From Candidatus Accumulibacter propinquus (GTDB lineage: Bacteria > Pseudomonadota > Gammaproteobacteria > Burkholderiales > Rhodocyclaceae): a stretch of 64,000 nt of DNA. Below, one piece after another: positions 10,299 to 19,248 of this stretch (positions are counted from its first letter, which is position 1; each line of letters starts with the position of its first letter). A program made the position numbers and the translations under genes. Location of the stretch: the NCBI GenBank assembly GCA_016714935.1, contig JADKBU010000014.1:53540-117539 (forward strand), given 5' to 3'. A model generated the notes under the pieces. The model was not told the DNA's origin, did not search any database, and saw nothing but the letters and a program-made list of their open reading frames with translations.

Positions 10299-10844
10299 TC
10301 AAAGCCTGAGGAAGTGCTCGCGGTAGTATTTCAATTCTGCAATCGATTCGCGAATATCCGCCAGAGCCGTGTGGTCGGACTTCTTGACAAAGCCTTTTGC
10401 CACCTCTGGTCGCCAGCGGCGGCAGAGTTCCTTCAAGGTACTGACGTCAAGGTTTCGATAGTGAAACCATGCCTCAAGCTGGGGCATGTACTTGACCATG
10501 AAGCGACGATCCTGCCCGATCGAATTGCCGCACATCGGGCTGGCCGCCTGGGGCACCAGGCCCTGCAGGAAACTCAGGGCGGCCCTTTCGACCGCGGCTT
10601 CGTCGAGCACCGAGGCCCGGACCCGATCGATCAACCCTGATCGGGCGTGCGTCTTTCGATTCCAGTCGTCCATCGCGTCGAGGCGAGCCTCATTCTGGCT
10701 AACCACCCAGGCCGGCGATTCGGCGATGGTCACCAACTGGCTGTCGGTCACAATCATCGCAAGTTCAATGATGCGGTCGCGCTCAGGTTCCAGACCGGTC
10801 ATTTCCATATCCAGCCAAACGAGGTGATTGGCAACCTGTGTCAT
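10299..10844 (-). CDS. orn: Oligoribonuclease
   Basis: A DEDDh 3'-5' exoribonuclease that clears 2-5 nucleotide RNAs, including pGpG from cyclic-di-GMP breakdown. In this 181-residue protein the catalytic residues are visible: WLDMEMTGL (D12, E14), a D in GNSIGQDRRFM, and HTALADIRES for the last H and D. I chose ATG 10844, which has AGGTGG six bases upstream; a GTG at 10853 overlaps that site. It is divergent from the M48 protease gene, with only 43 bases between the starts. Confidence 0.95.
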   Translation of the reverse strand: MTQVANHLVWLDMEMTGLEPERDRIIELAMIVTDSQLVTIAESPAWVVSQNEARLDAMDDWNRKTHARSGLIDRVRASVLDEAAVERAALSFLQGLVPQAASPMCGNSIGQDRRFMVKYMPQLEAWFHYRNLDVSTLKELCRRWRPEVAKGFVKKSDHTALADIRESIAELKYYREHFLRL

Positions 10845-10887
10845 ATAATCCACCTGAACTGTAAAAGCCCTATTGTGTCACAGGCCC

Positions 10888-12126
10888 ATGCTCAATACTT
10901 TCTCACTGCTGTTTCTTGTCTCCTTGCTGTTGATGTGTGTCATGCGTCTATGGCTCGCGCAGCGTCAGATTTCTCATGTACGCGCGCATCGAGAAGCGGT
11001 ACCCGAGAGCTTCTCTGGACATATCGCTCTTGGCGCCCATCAGAAAGCCGCTGACTATGCGGTGGCACGTGCCCGTTTCGGCAGAGTCGGTCTCGCCATC
11101 GAAGTCGCCGTTCTACTCGGCCTCACGTTCGGCGGCGGCCTGCAGGCACTGCATGACTTCTGGTCGCCTCGCCTCGATGGTCTCCCTTACGGGGTCGCAC
11201 TCGTATTCAGCGTGATCGCGCTTTCTGCCGTCGTTGATCTGCCGCTCACGCTCTATCACCAGTTCGTGATCGAAGAAAAGTTCGGTTTCAACCGCATGCG
11301 CCTCACGCTCTTCCTCGGCGACCTCGTGAAACACGCGGCCCTGGGCATCGTCATCGGTACACCGGTGCTGCTTGCCGTCCTCTGGCTGATGGAGAGCATG
11401 GGAGAGCTGTGGTGGCTCTACGTGTGGCTGTTCTGGTGCGGCTTCAATCTGCTGCTCCTGTTCATCTACCCGACCTGGATCGCACCCTTGTTCAACAAGT
11501 TCGCGCCACTCGAAGACGACGCTCTCAGAACGCGCGTCGAAGCCCTGCTTGCACGCTGCGGCTTCACCACTTCTGGCCTTTTCGTGATGGATGGCTCAAA
11601 GCGATCGGGCCACGGCAACGCCTATTTCACCGGTTTCGGCAAGACCAAGCGCATCGTCTTTTTCGACACGCTGCTCGGTCGCCTGCAAGCCGTCGAGGTC
11701 GAAGCCGTACTCGCGCACGAACTTGGGCACTTCAGGCACCGGCACATTGTCAAGCGGATCGGCATGCTGTTTGCCATGTCGCTGCTTTTTCTCGCCATTC
11801 TCGGTCAACTGATCAATGCCGACTGGTTTTTCAATGGCCTGGGGCTTGATGCCAGGAATACGGCGCTGGGACTGGTGCTATTTTTCCTCGCCGGACCGGT
11901 TTTCACTTTCTTCCTGACCCCGCTGTTGAGCCTGCTGTCCCGCCGCGACGAGTTTGAAGCCGACAGCTATGCGGCCGGGCATGCATCGGCAGGCAACCTG
12001 GTGAGCGCACTCGTGAAACTGTATGAAGATAATGCTGCCACCTTGACACCCGACCCGCTACACTCGCTGTTCTACGATTCACATCCCCCGGCGGCCCTGC
12101 GCATTGCCCGCCTGCAGGACGCCTAA
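10888..12126 (+). CDS. M48-family membrane zinc metalloprotease (Ste24-type)
   Basis: A 412-residue inner-membrane protease with an N-terminal transmembrane region, a HELGH zinc motif (about residues 277-281, in VLAHELGHFRHRH) and a downstream glutamate in RRDEFEADSYAAGHAS as third ligand. This matches CAAX prenyl protease 1-like M48A proteins, which in bacteria act in membrane protein quality control. ATG 10888 is the start; a TTG at 10873 is in frame but lacks a good ribosome site. It probably forms an operon with phhB, rsgA and the PHA-system gene. Confidence 0.93.
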   Translation: MLNTFSLLFLVSLLLMCVMRLWLAQRQISHVRAHREAVPESFSGHIALGAHQKAADYAVARARFGRVGLAIEVAVLLGLTFGGGLQALHDFWSPRLDGLPYGVALVFSVIALSAVVDLPLTLYHQFVIEEKFGFNRMRLTLFLGDLVKHAALGIVIGTPVLLAVLWLMESMGELWWLYVWLFWCGFNLLLLFIYPTWIAPLFNKFAPLEDDALRTRVEALLARCGFTTSGLFVMDGSKRSGHGNAYFTGFGKTKRIVFFDTLLGRLQAVEVEAVLAHELGHFRHRHIVKRIGMLFAMSLLFLAILGQLINADWFFNGLGLDARNTALGLVLFFLAGPVFTFFLTPLLSLLSRRDEFEADSYAAGHASAGNLVSALVKLYEDNAATLTPDPLHSLFYDSHPPAALRIARLQDA

Positions 12127-12151
12127 GCCCCGCACAGGAGGAAATGCCGCC

Positions 12152-12493
12152 ATGACCACGCAGCAACAACTCGCGCTAGAGCGCTGCCGCCCGTTGCAGG
12201 GTAGCGAGCACCGGCTTGATCTCGCACAGCGTTCAGCCTTGCTGACTGGCCTGCCGGGCTGGCAACTGGTCGGCGAGACCGTACTGCAGAAGGAGTTCGC
12301 CTTTGCCAGCTATGCAGCGACCTTGCTGTTCGTCAACACCGTGGCAGGCCTGGCTGAACGCGAGAACCATCACCCCGACCTTGCAGTCGCTTACGGCCGC
12401 GTCAAGGTGAGTTACAGTACCCACGACGTTGGTGGCCTGTCCCGCAATGACTTCGTCTGCGCGGCCAAGATCGAGGCGCTTACCCAGATTTGA
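12152..12493 (+). CDS. phhB: Pterin-4a-carbinolamine dehydratase
   Basis: A 113-residue protein with the conserved ENHHPDL motif (about residues 72-78) and STHDVGGLS, the active-site histidines of the PCD/DCoH fold. It dehydrates 4a-hydroxytetrahydrobiopterin, recycling the cofactor of aromatic amino acid hydroxylases. GGAGG lies ten bases before ATG 12152. No phenylalanine hydroxylase gene is visible in the window, so the protein may act alone, as in many bacteria. Its stop overlaps the rsgA start. Confidence 0.92.
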   Translation: MTTQQQLALERCRPLQGSEHRLDLAQRSALLTGLPGWQLVGETVLQKEFAFASYAATLLFVNTVAGLAERENHHPDLAVAYGRVKVSYSTHDVGGLSRNDFVCAAKIEALTQI

Positions 12494-13356
12494 GACTCTC
12501 TGGCACCGTCGTCGCCGCCTACGGACGGCAGTACCGGATCGAATTGGCCGACGGCACGACGCTGCTCTGCGTCCCGCGCGGCAAAAAGAGCGAACTGGTC
12601 TGCGGCGATCAGGTCAGCGTGCTGCGGACGAGCCCAGACCAGGGCGTGATCAGCTCGCTGGAGTTGCGCAGGAGCCTGCTGTATCGCTCCGATCACTTCA
12701 AACAGAAGTTGATCGCCGCGAATGTGACACAAGTGATCATCGTCGTCGCCACCGAACCCGCGTTTTCGGATGAACTGATCACCCGCTGCATCGTTGCAGC
12801 CGAAAGTCAGGAAATCAAGGTGCTGATCGTGCTCAACAAATGCGACCTCCTTGAAAAGGTAGCGCTGGCAACGACAACACTGACACCGTTCCAGGCGCTG
12901 GGTTACCTTGTGCTGCCGCTGTGCGCACGCAATGATGGCGCCAGCCTGCTGCCTTATCTCGCCGGTCATACCAGCCTGTTGATCGGCCAATCCGGTATGG
13001 GCAAGTCAACGCTGACCAATGCCCTCGTCCCCGACGCCTGCGCGCCAACCCGTGAGATATCGCAGGCCCTCAACGCCGGCAAACAGACCACGACGCATGC
13101 CAGCCTCTATCGCCCCGGCGCCAGCTCGGCGCTCATCGACTCGCCCGGCCTGACCGAATTCGGCCTGCAGCATCTGTCGGTAGCGGAAATCTCGCAGGCA
13201 TTCGTCGAATTGCGGCCATTGCTCGGTCAATGCCGCTTCCGCGACTGCCGACACGACCGCGAACCCGACTGCAGCATTCTTGCCGCAGTCCGGCACGGTG
13301 ACATCGACCCGCGCCGCTATGCGGCCTACCGCGCACTCTGTGCCGAAATCGGCTAA
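12490..13356 (+). CDS. rsgA: Ribosome small-subunit-dependent GTPase RsgA
   Basis: A 288-residue circularly permuted GTPase that helps late 30S maturation. It has an N-terminal OB-fold (about 1-65), then G4 (NKCD), a permuted G1 P-loop (GQSGMGKST) and G3 (DSPG), and a C-terminal zinc motif (CRFRDCRHDREPDC). The best start is TTG 12490, which overlaps the phhB TGA (TTGA), implying translational coupling. Slightly shorter than many homologues but with all motifs present. Confidence 0.94.
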   Translation: MRLSGTVVAAYGRQYRIELADGTTLLCVPRGKKSELVCGDQVSVLRTSPDQGVISSLELRRSLLYRSDHFKQKLIAANVTQVIIVVATEPAFSDELITRCIVAAESQEIKVLIVLNKCDLLEKVALATTTLTPFQALGYLVLPLCARNDGASLLPYLAGHTSLLIGQSGMGKSTLTNALVPDACAPTREISQALNAGKQTTTHASLYRPGASSALIDSPGLTEFGLQHLSVAEISQAFVELRPLLGQCRFRDCRHDREPDCSILAAVRHGDIDPRRYAAYRALCAEIG

Positions 13357-13374
13357 TACCAAAGGAGCCTTCGC

Positions 13375-13653
13375 ATGAGCGACATCATCATCCGCCGCCA
13401 GCACGGCAAGAGTCTTGCCGAGGCGCGCGCCTCGGCCGAGCACATGGCCGCGGAACTGAAGGAAGAATTCGATCTCGACTACATCTGGATCGGCAACGTC
13501 ATGCGTTTCAAGCGGCCTGGGGTCGCCGGAGAATTGTCGGTAAACGACCAGACGGTAGCTCTCAACATCCGTCTCGGATTGCTGCTCTTCGCCCTCAAGC
13601 CGGCTATAGAGCGCGAGATCCACAGGTTTTTCGACGAGAACTTCCCAAGCTGA
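13375..13653 (+). CDS. Polyhydroxyalkanoic acid system family protein (PHA_gran_rgn type)
   Basis: A small 92-residue protein starting SDIIIRRQHGKSLAEARA, which I recognise as the small PHA-granule-region family. Members are found near PHA or poly-beta-hydroxybutyrate genes; the biochemical role is not established. AAGGAG lies eight bases before the ATG. It follows rsgA by 18 bases and may share its transcript, and it is convergent with the acyl-CoA-binding protein gene. With the phasin and PhaA in this window it supports a PHA-storing organism. Confidence 0.8.
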   Translation: MSDIIIRRQHGKSLAEARASAEHMAAELKEEFDLDYIWIGNVMRFKRPGVAGELSVNDQTVALNIRLGLLLFALKPAIEREIHRFFDENFPS

Positions 13654-13686
13654 GAAGACCTCTGCGCGGCGCCGATCCCCCCGGTT

Positions 13687-13947
13687 TCATTTCTCTTGCA
13701 ACTTTTCGATCAAGCTGACGTACTGTTGCATCGCATCGGCAGGACCCGTGCCCTTGAGCGCAGCCCAGGCATCGTACTTGGCACGCCCTACGAGATCAGT
13801 GAACCCGGGGCGCCGGCCCTCGACATCGCCCTCGCTTGCCTGTTTGTACAGGGCGTAGAGCTTCAGCAACACGGTATTGTCCGGTCGCTCGGGCAGGCTC
13901 TTTGAATTGGCAACGGCAGCATCGAACCGGGCTTGCAAGTCACTCAC
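13687..13947 (-). CDS. Acyl-CoA-binding protein
   Basis: An 86-residue four-helix ACBP. The fold is supported by LYALYKQASEGDV, the FTDLVGRAKYDAW segment (lysine and tyrosine that contact acyl-CoA) and the GTGPADAMQQYV turn. It binds long-chain acyl-CoA in the cytosol and shuttles it between enzymes. The start is GTG 13947 with GGAGG seven bases ahead. It is divergent from the WS/DGAT gene (77 bases between starts), which fits delivery of acyl-CoA to that acyltransferase; this link is inference. Confidence 0.9.
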   Translation of the reverse strand: MSDLQARFDAAVANSKSLPERPDNTVLLKLYALYKQASEGDVEGRRPGFTDLVGRAKYDAWAALKGTGPADAMQQYVSLIEKLQEK

Positions 13948-14024
13948 GGGAAATCCTCCGCAGGATGATCTGTTGGAATGGCTTGCTATTATATGGGCTT
14001 GCCATTTTCTCAGGGAGCGCGCGG

Positions 14025-15518
14025 ATGACGCAACGCGAAAGAATTTCCCATGTCGACACCGCCTGGCTGCGCATGGACCGACCCGAGAACCTGATGCAGA
14101 TCCTGGGGGTCATGATCTTCGAGGGCCGCATCAACGCCGAGCGCTTCAAACGCACTGTCGCGCAACGGATGCTGCGTTACCGCCGCTTTCGGCAGATTGC
14201 GCGGGAGGACGCCGACGGCACCTGGTGGGTCGATGACCCCGACTTCGACATCGATGCGCACGTGCGCCATTCCTCGCTCCCGGCACCCCACGGCACGCAC
14301 GAACTGCAGAAGTTCGTCGCCGAAATGGCCAGTAGCCCGTTGAACCCGGCCCGCCCCCGCTGGGAATTCAACCTCGTCGACACCGCCCGGGGAAATTCGG
14401 CACTGGTCGTTCGCATCCACCACGCGATTGCGGACGGCATCGCACTGCTTGGGGTCATCCACTCGCTGACCGATGCCGCCGCCAACGCCCCCGAGCATGG
14501 CGGCCCGGAGGCCGCGTCGGAGGAACCGGATGACGATGACGCTGGCGACGTGCCGGAAGGCGACGCCTTCTGGCGGACCATCCTCGATCCACTCACGGAC
14601 GTTACGCTGGCGTCGATCCACCTGGGTGGCCATCTGTGGGGACAGTTTCTCGGGCTCCGCAATGACCCGGCAGGCATCCGCAACTACGCGCGCGTCGCGG
14701 CAGCGATCGCCCAGGAAGTCGGCAAGCTGGCCCTGCTGCCCAACGACAGTCCAACACGCTTCAAGGGAAAGCCCGGAACCGTCAAACGCGTCGCCTGGTC
14801 GGAACCCATCGCCTTGCCGGACATCAAGGCCGTCGGCAAGGTCCTCGGCTGTTCGGTCAACGATACCCTGCTGGCGGCGGTGGCCGGCGCCTTGCGCGGC
14901 TACCTGGTGGCGAGAGGCGATCCGGTGGTAAGCTCCGTAGCCATCCGCGCCATGGTCCCCGTCAATCTGCGAGCAGCGAGCGATGCCGATGAACTCGGCA
15001 ACCGCTTTGGCCTGGTCGCCCTCGAACTGCCGATCGGTATCGACAATCCGCTAGCCCGGCTGTACGCCACGCGTGCCAGGATGGCGGCGTTGAAGGGTTC
15101 CTACCAGGCGATGCTGACCTTCACCCTGCTCGGTGCAGCCGGCACCGCCCCGAAGTTCGTTCAGGACCAGATCCTCAAACTGCTGACCAGCAAGACAACG
15201 GCGGTGATGACCAACGTACCCGGCGCGCAGCAACCCCGCTATTTCGCCGGCAGCAGGATCGACCAGCAAATGGTCTGGGTACCGCAGGCCGGCGACATCG
15301 GCATGGGCGTCAGCATCCTCTCCTACAATGGCCGAGTACAATTCGGACTGATCACCGACAAGAACATGGTCGACGACCCCGAGCAGATCGTGGGCCGCTT
15401 TGCCGACGAGTTCGAGAAGCTCTTGTGGCTGCTCCTGCTGGAACCCTGGGATCGGCTGGGGGACCCGGCGGCCGTCGAGGAAGACCTCTCGCGCCTGATC
15501 AATACGGTCGCCGAATAG
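14025..15518 (+). CDS. Wax ester synthase / diacylglycerol acyltransferase (WS/DGAT)
   Basis: A 497-residue bifunctional acyltransferase that esterifies fatty alcohols or diacylglycerol with acyl-CoA, producing wax esters or triacylglycerol. The catalytic motif HHAIADG is at residues 132-138. Other family hallmarks are PRWEFNLV (in place of the usual PLW), CSVNDTLLAAVAGALRGYL, and TNVPGAQQPRYFAG near the C-terminus. I began it at ATG 14025 because upstream codons overlap the acyl-CoA-binding gene in antisense. The acyl-CoA reductase at 19.2 kb could provide its alcohol substrate. Confidence 0.94.
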   Translation: MTQRERISHVDTAWLRMDRPENLMQILGVMIFEGRINAERFKRTVAQRMLRYRRFRQIAREDADGTWWVDDPDFDIDAHVRHSSLPAPHGTHELQKFVAEMASSPLNPARPRWEFNLVDTARGNSALVVRIHHAIADGIALLGVIHSLTDAAANAPEHGGPEAASEEPDDDDAGDVPEGDAFWRTILDPLTDVTLASIHLGGHLWGQFLGLRNDPAGIRNYARVAAAIAQEVGKLALLPNDSPTRFKGKPGTVKRVAWSEPIALPDIKAVGKVLGCSVNDTLLAAVAGALRGYLVARGDPVVSSVAIRAMVPVNLRAASDADELGNRFGLVALELPIGIDNPLARLYATRARMAALKGSYQAMLTFTLLGAAGTAPKFVQDQILKLLTSKTTAVMTNVPGAQQPRYFAGSRIDQQMVWVPQAGDIGMGVSILSYNGRVQFGLITDKNMVDDPEQIVGRFADEFEKLLWLLLLEPWDRLGDPAAVEEDLSRLINTVAE

Positions 15519-15545
15519 GGGTCACCCAGGTAGCGCAGGCGCCGT

Positions 15546-16319
15546 TCAGTCGGCCACTTCGGCCTTGGCTGCCTCGACGTCGAGACGCTCCATGGCGTCC
15601 ATCGGCCGGCATTCCGCTGCTTCCTGGTAGAGCCGCTCGGCATCCTTCATGCCGGCCTTGCCGAACATCATCACCAGGGCATTGGCATACTCGATGCGGG
15701 TGATCGCGGAATCCGGGTTGAGTTTGAGAGCGGCCTCGAGCAGGGCCTTGCCGGCGTCTTTTTTGACCCCGTAAGTGATGCCGCCAACCAGCGCCCCGAC
15801 CTTGTCGATCACCTCGGCGTGATACGCGCCCAGCGCGATATGCGCGTCGGCGTGTCTGGGCTCGAGCTCCAGCGCCCGCGTCAGGCTGTGTTTGATCTTC
15901 CCACCCAGACCTTGTGCGAGCGCCTTGACCACCGAGATGCTCTGGCTGTAACGACCGAGAGCAAAGGCATGCAGATACCAGGCGTTGACCACCTGGGGCG
16001 ATTTCTGCTGCTGCTCCTCACAGCGTTGCGCGACCTCCATCAGCAGGTGGCGCTTGCGATCGTCGTCAGTCTCGAGGTAACTGGCATAGATCGTGGCTGC
16101 CTTGTTGGCGGCGTTGTAGCCGGCGAGACCACAAGCCAGACCGGCCTCGACCGCCTTGCCGAAGTCACCCGCATGGTAACTCCGCCAGGCGTCCTGTACC
16201 TTGGGATCGTCAGGAAACGGCTCGCAGTCGCCACGGTGCAGACGACCCCAATTCTCCTGTAGCGCCGCACCGGCATAGCTGTAGGCCTGGTCCGGGTAGG
16301 GAAAGGTTTTCCAAGTCAT
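15546..16319 (-). CDS. TPR-repeat protein of unknown function
   Basis: A 257-residue, probably cytoplasmic protein with helical-repeat character. TPR-like units are visible at about 45-80 (HAGDFGKAVEAGLACGLAGY), 140-175 (RALELEPRHADAHIALGAYH) and 190-245 (ALLEAALKLNPDSAITRIEY). No catalytic motif is seen. GGAGG lies before ATG 16319. It is 18 bases downstream of the TetR gene on the same strand, and 27 bases from the convergent WS/DGAT stop, so it may belong to the same lipid locus. A scaffold role is a guess. Confidence 0.8.
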   Translation of the reverse strand: MTWKTFPYPDQAYSYAGAALQENWGRLHRGDCEPFPDDPKVQDAWRSYHAGDFGKAVEAGLACGLAGYNAANKAATIYASYLETDDDRKRHLLMEVAQRCEEQQQKSPQVVNAWYLHAFALGRYSQSISVVKALAQGLGGKIKHSLTRALELEPRHADAHIALGAYHAEVIDKVGALVGGITYGVKKDAGKALLEAALKLNPDSAITRIEYANALVMMFGKAGMKDAERLYQEAAECRPMDAMERLDVEAAKAEVAD

Positions 16320-16337
16320 GCTCTTCCTCCATATGGG

Positions 16338-16985
16338 TTACGCTCTGAGATACTCATGCGACAGTTTTTCGAGCAGCCCTTTCGATTCGCCAAACAGATA
16401 CGGCGCGATCATCGCCATCGCCTGATACACGCCGCGGCCGATGCGCCCGCTTTCGACCTTGCCGCGCGGATCACAAGCATATTCGAAGGACAGCCAGTAG
16501 GTTGCAATCACCGTCATGTTCGTCGCCAGCGCGCGCAGTTCCTCAGGGCCTGCGCGCATCGCACCAGCCAGCACCAGACTTTCACACAAGGTCGTCGCCG
16601 TACGCACCTTGTGCGCCAGGATCTGTTTGAAATGAATCTCCAGAACCCGATTGCGCGTCAGCAGGTCATTCAGGTCGCGATAAAAAAAACGATACTTCCA
16701 GATCTGTTCGAACAGCAGGTGCAGAAAAAGCCAGATGTCTTCGACATCGGCTGACCGCCGCGTCGGCACCGCGAGGATGTCCTCGATCTCCCGCTTGAAG
16801 TCGGCGAAAATTGACTCCAGGATCTCGTCCTTGTTGTGAAAGTGGTAATAGAGGTTGCCGGGGCTGATGTCCATTTCGTCGGCGATGACCGTGGTCGTCA
16901 CGTTCGGCTCACCAAAATCGTTGAACAGGCGCAGGCTGGTTTCCAGAATACGTTCTCGTGTTCGCCGCTTCGGTTTCTTTTCCAT
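16338..16985 (-). CDS. TetR-family transcriptional regulator
   Basis: A 215-residue repressor-type protein. The N-terminal helix-turn-helix (about 8-55) reads TRERILETSLRLFNDFGEPN and ISPGNLYYHFHNKDEILESI, the typical TetR recognition region. The C-terminal ligand pocket is hydrophobic and about 150 residues long. ATG 16985 is chosen because the TetR fold begins there. It is co-directional with the downstream TPR gene and the upstream patatin gene. A fatty-acyl ligand would be natural here but is not shown. Confidence 0.92.
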   Translation of the reverse strand: MEKKPKRRTRERILETSLRLFNDFGEPNVTTTVIADEMDISPGNLYYHFHNKDEILESIFADFKREIEDILAVPTRRSADVEDIWLFLHLLFEQIWKYRFFYRDLNDLLTRNRVLEIHFKQILAHKVRTATTLCESLVLAGAMRAGPEELRALATNMTVIATYWLSFEYACDPRGKVESGRIGRGVYQAMAMIAPYLFGESKGLLEKLSHEYLRA

Positions 16986-17084
16986 CGACTGTCCGCCGTG
17001 ATCTGCTCCGAAAGGCCAGAATATCACCGCCGGCAAGGTCAGGGAATGGCCGACGAACGAAATTGCACCGACGGGCGACCCGGG

Positions 17085-18299
17085 TCAGGCCTTCTGAGCC
17101 AGCAGCCAGGCTTCCAGGTCGCGCAGCGAAGAATCCAGTGCACTGGCGCTGGTCGCCAGGTCGGGACGACGCTTCTTCGACAACAGGGAGCGGCTATGGT
17201 CCTTGAGCACACCAAGGTTCAACTCGATCCCGTGGCGCTCGAAGATTGGCCTCAACTCATGACGCCGCCGATACAGATCGCTGCGCGTACGCTGATAGGC
17301 ATGCTCGCACAAGCGACTACGGCCGCGATAACTGAATACGTTGGTGAAGAACATGTCCGCATCGTCGCGGGTGGGTTCGAACAGCACAACATCCTTGCCC
17401 TCGAACTCGAGACGGTAGCGGTCCATGCCGGTGCGCATCCGCGAGTGGATGATGGCTCGGAAAGTCTGCGACAAGACCACCGGCAGCCCCCCGTCGACGA
17501 GATGCTTGGGAGCCGGAGAAGGGTTCTCGTGCGCTGGTCGTTTGGCCGCCAGGCACGCATCGAATGGCACCAACGGATTGATGCAGATGACCAGTTCGGC
17601 ACCTTCGTGCAATGCCACGGACGCGTGCAGGGTCTTTATCAGCGCACCATCGACGAAATACCGTTCGCCTATCCTGACCGGCGGGAACAAGCCCGGAAGG
17701 GCGGCACTCGCCTGGACAGCCACCGAAATCGGCACGTCATCATGCCCTGCGGAACCGAAGGCCAGAGACTCGCCGGTGTCCAGATCAGTCGCCACGATAA
17801 AGAGCCGGTGCCTGAGCTGACGAAAATCGTTGCTCCGCCCCTCCGCCGAAAACAGCTTCCTGAGAAGCTGATCGATTCCGGAACTGTTGAACACTCCCGC
17901 CGGGATGGCATGGCTGAGACCCTGAAATGCCTCCAGAAAACGAAGGTGCCAAGGGTCCGACAGGTATTGGCGGAGCGACGACCAGAACAACATCGGCACG
18001 GACAGCGCGCGCCGCAGGTATTCGCTGAAGGCCGGACGCAGAAGCATTTCCGGGTCGAACACCTCGTCGCTGTCATTATCCACCAACATCCGCGCCAGAG
18101 TGGCAGGCCCGAGACCATTGGCAACCGCCGCCGACATGAAGGCCCCCGAACTGACTCCAACATAAATGTCGAACTCGGTGAAGTCCACTCCTTCCAGCGC
18201 TTCGGCCAGAGCGGCCATCGCCCCGACTTCGTAGATACCGCCCACCGGACCACCGCCAGCGAGCGCCAGCGCGATTTTTGAACGCTTGTTTGCCGCCAT
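17085..18299 (-). CDS. Patatin-like phospholipase / acyl hydrolase
   Basis: A 404-residue serine hydrolase with the patatin Ser-Asp dyad: the oxyanion loop AGGGPVGGIYEVG (about 14-26), nucleophile elbow GVSSGA (about 48-53) and DGA in FVDGALIKT (about 215-223). There is no signal peptide, so it acts in the cytoplasm on lipids or storage droplets. AAAGGAACGG precedes the ATG. Its C-terminal 180 residues are less familiar. Patatin proteins lie near PHA or lipid-storage genes in several bacteria; here a phasin gene is just upstream on the same strand. Confidence 0.9.
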   Translation of the reverse strand: MAANKRSKIALALAGGGPVGGIYEVGAMAALAEALEGVDFTEFDIYVGVSSGAFMSAAVANGLGPATLARMLVDNDSDEVFDPEMLLRPAFSEYLRRALSVPMLFWSSLRQYLSDPWHLRFLEAFQGLSHAIPAGVFNSSGIDQLLRKLFSAEGRSNDFRQLRHRLFIVATDLDTGESLAFGSAGHDDVPISVAVQASAALPGLFPPVRIGERYFVDGALIKTLHASVALHEGAELVICINPLVPFDACLAAKRPAHENPSPAPKHLVDGGLPVVLSQTFRAIIHSRMRTGMDRYRLEFEGKDVVLFEPTRDDADMFFTNVFSYRGRSRLCEHAYQRTRSDLYRRRHELRPIFERHGIELNLGVLKDHSRSLLSKKRRPDLATSASALDSSLRDLEAWLLAQKA

Positions 18300-18515
18300 A
18301 CAGTGCCGTTCCTTTTCTTAGGAAGCGCCTCCTGCAGCAGCATCGAATGCCGCTTCCCGGCGCCATGGTGCCCGTGCGCACCGCTACGCAAAATTCGTCC
18401 AGACGAAGGCACCGCCCACCGATCCCACACCGTCTGGACAGGCGCGCCATCGCGCCCGCCGCCGGCACATTGCCCGCATCGATCAGCAAACCCGCGGCGG
18501 GCTCTTCAAGACAAG

Positions 18516-19067
18516 CTACTCGCCGGCCTGCGGGATGGTATTCAGTACATCGGCCGGAGTGACCGGAGGAACCGGCTTTGCGGCAGCAGTTCTGGCCGCG
18601 GGTTTGCGGGTCGCCGGCTTGGCAGGAGTCTCTGCAGCAGGTGACTCGTCCTGCTCTGCGGACGTCGCCTCAGACTTGACAATCGTCTTTCCTTCGGTCA
18701 GTGCCTGCACCGCCGCGCTCAACTCGACGACGCGCTTGGAAAGTTGGTCGATATCCTGCTTGCTGGGCACGCCGAGGCTACCCAGAGCACGCGCCACGCG
18801 GTCCTCGAACACCTGTTCAAGGCGGTCCCACGTGCCAGACGCCTTGCCGGCAACCTGTGCAATTCTCTCATCGGTGATCTTGCGGGTTCGCGACTGGATG
18901 TTCTCGCCTTCCTTGACCAGCGCATCGAACACCTTGCCGCCTTCTTCCTGGGCTTTGGCGAAGGCACCAAGCCCCGCCAGCCAGATCTGTTGCGCCGATT
19001 CCTTGACTGTCGACGCCAGTTGGTTCTCGGTCACGCTGCCGGCCAGTTCTTTGAGTTTCTTGCCCAT
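18516..19067 (-). CDS. Phasin / polyhydroxyalkanoate granule-associated protein
   Basis: A 183-residue amphipathic helical protein. The N-terminal half (about 1-110, with QQIWLAGLGAFAKAQEEGGK) is the phasin-type granule-binding helix. The C-terminal tail (about 125-175) is low-complexity Ala/Pro/Lys, like the histone-like tails of PhaF/PhaI-type proteins. Such proteins coat PHA granules and set their size and segregation. GGAG lies just before the ATG. The 216 bases between its stop and the patatin start show no clear coding. Confidence 0.88.
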   Translation of the reverse strand: MGKKLKELAGSVTENQLASTVKESAQQIWLAGLGAFAKAQEEGGKVFDALVKEGENIQSRTRKITDERIAQVAGKASGTWDRLEQVFEDRVARALGSLGVPSKQDIDQLSKRVVELSAAVQALTEGKTIVKSEATSAEQDESPAAETPAKPATRKPAARTAAAKPVPPVTPADVLNTIPQAGE

Positions 19068-19248
19068 TTATATCTCCTTAAACGTAGTAGTCAAAAGGCC
19101 AGCAAGTTTTTTGCTTGCCCTGGAAAGCCAGTGTAGTGACAATATCTAGAGGACGCACACTAAAGAGTCAGGGAATGGCCTCTGGGAGGCTGCAGTCCAG
19201 CACGCAAGGAACACAGGAGAGGACAATGAATTTCATCAGGAGGCAGCA

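Noticed and set aside
16836..18281. 481-codon plus-strand frame opposite the TetR and patatin genes
   Set aside because: Spans two unrelated genes on the other strand, has composition typical of reverse frames in high-GC DNA, and shows no domain.
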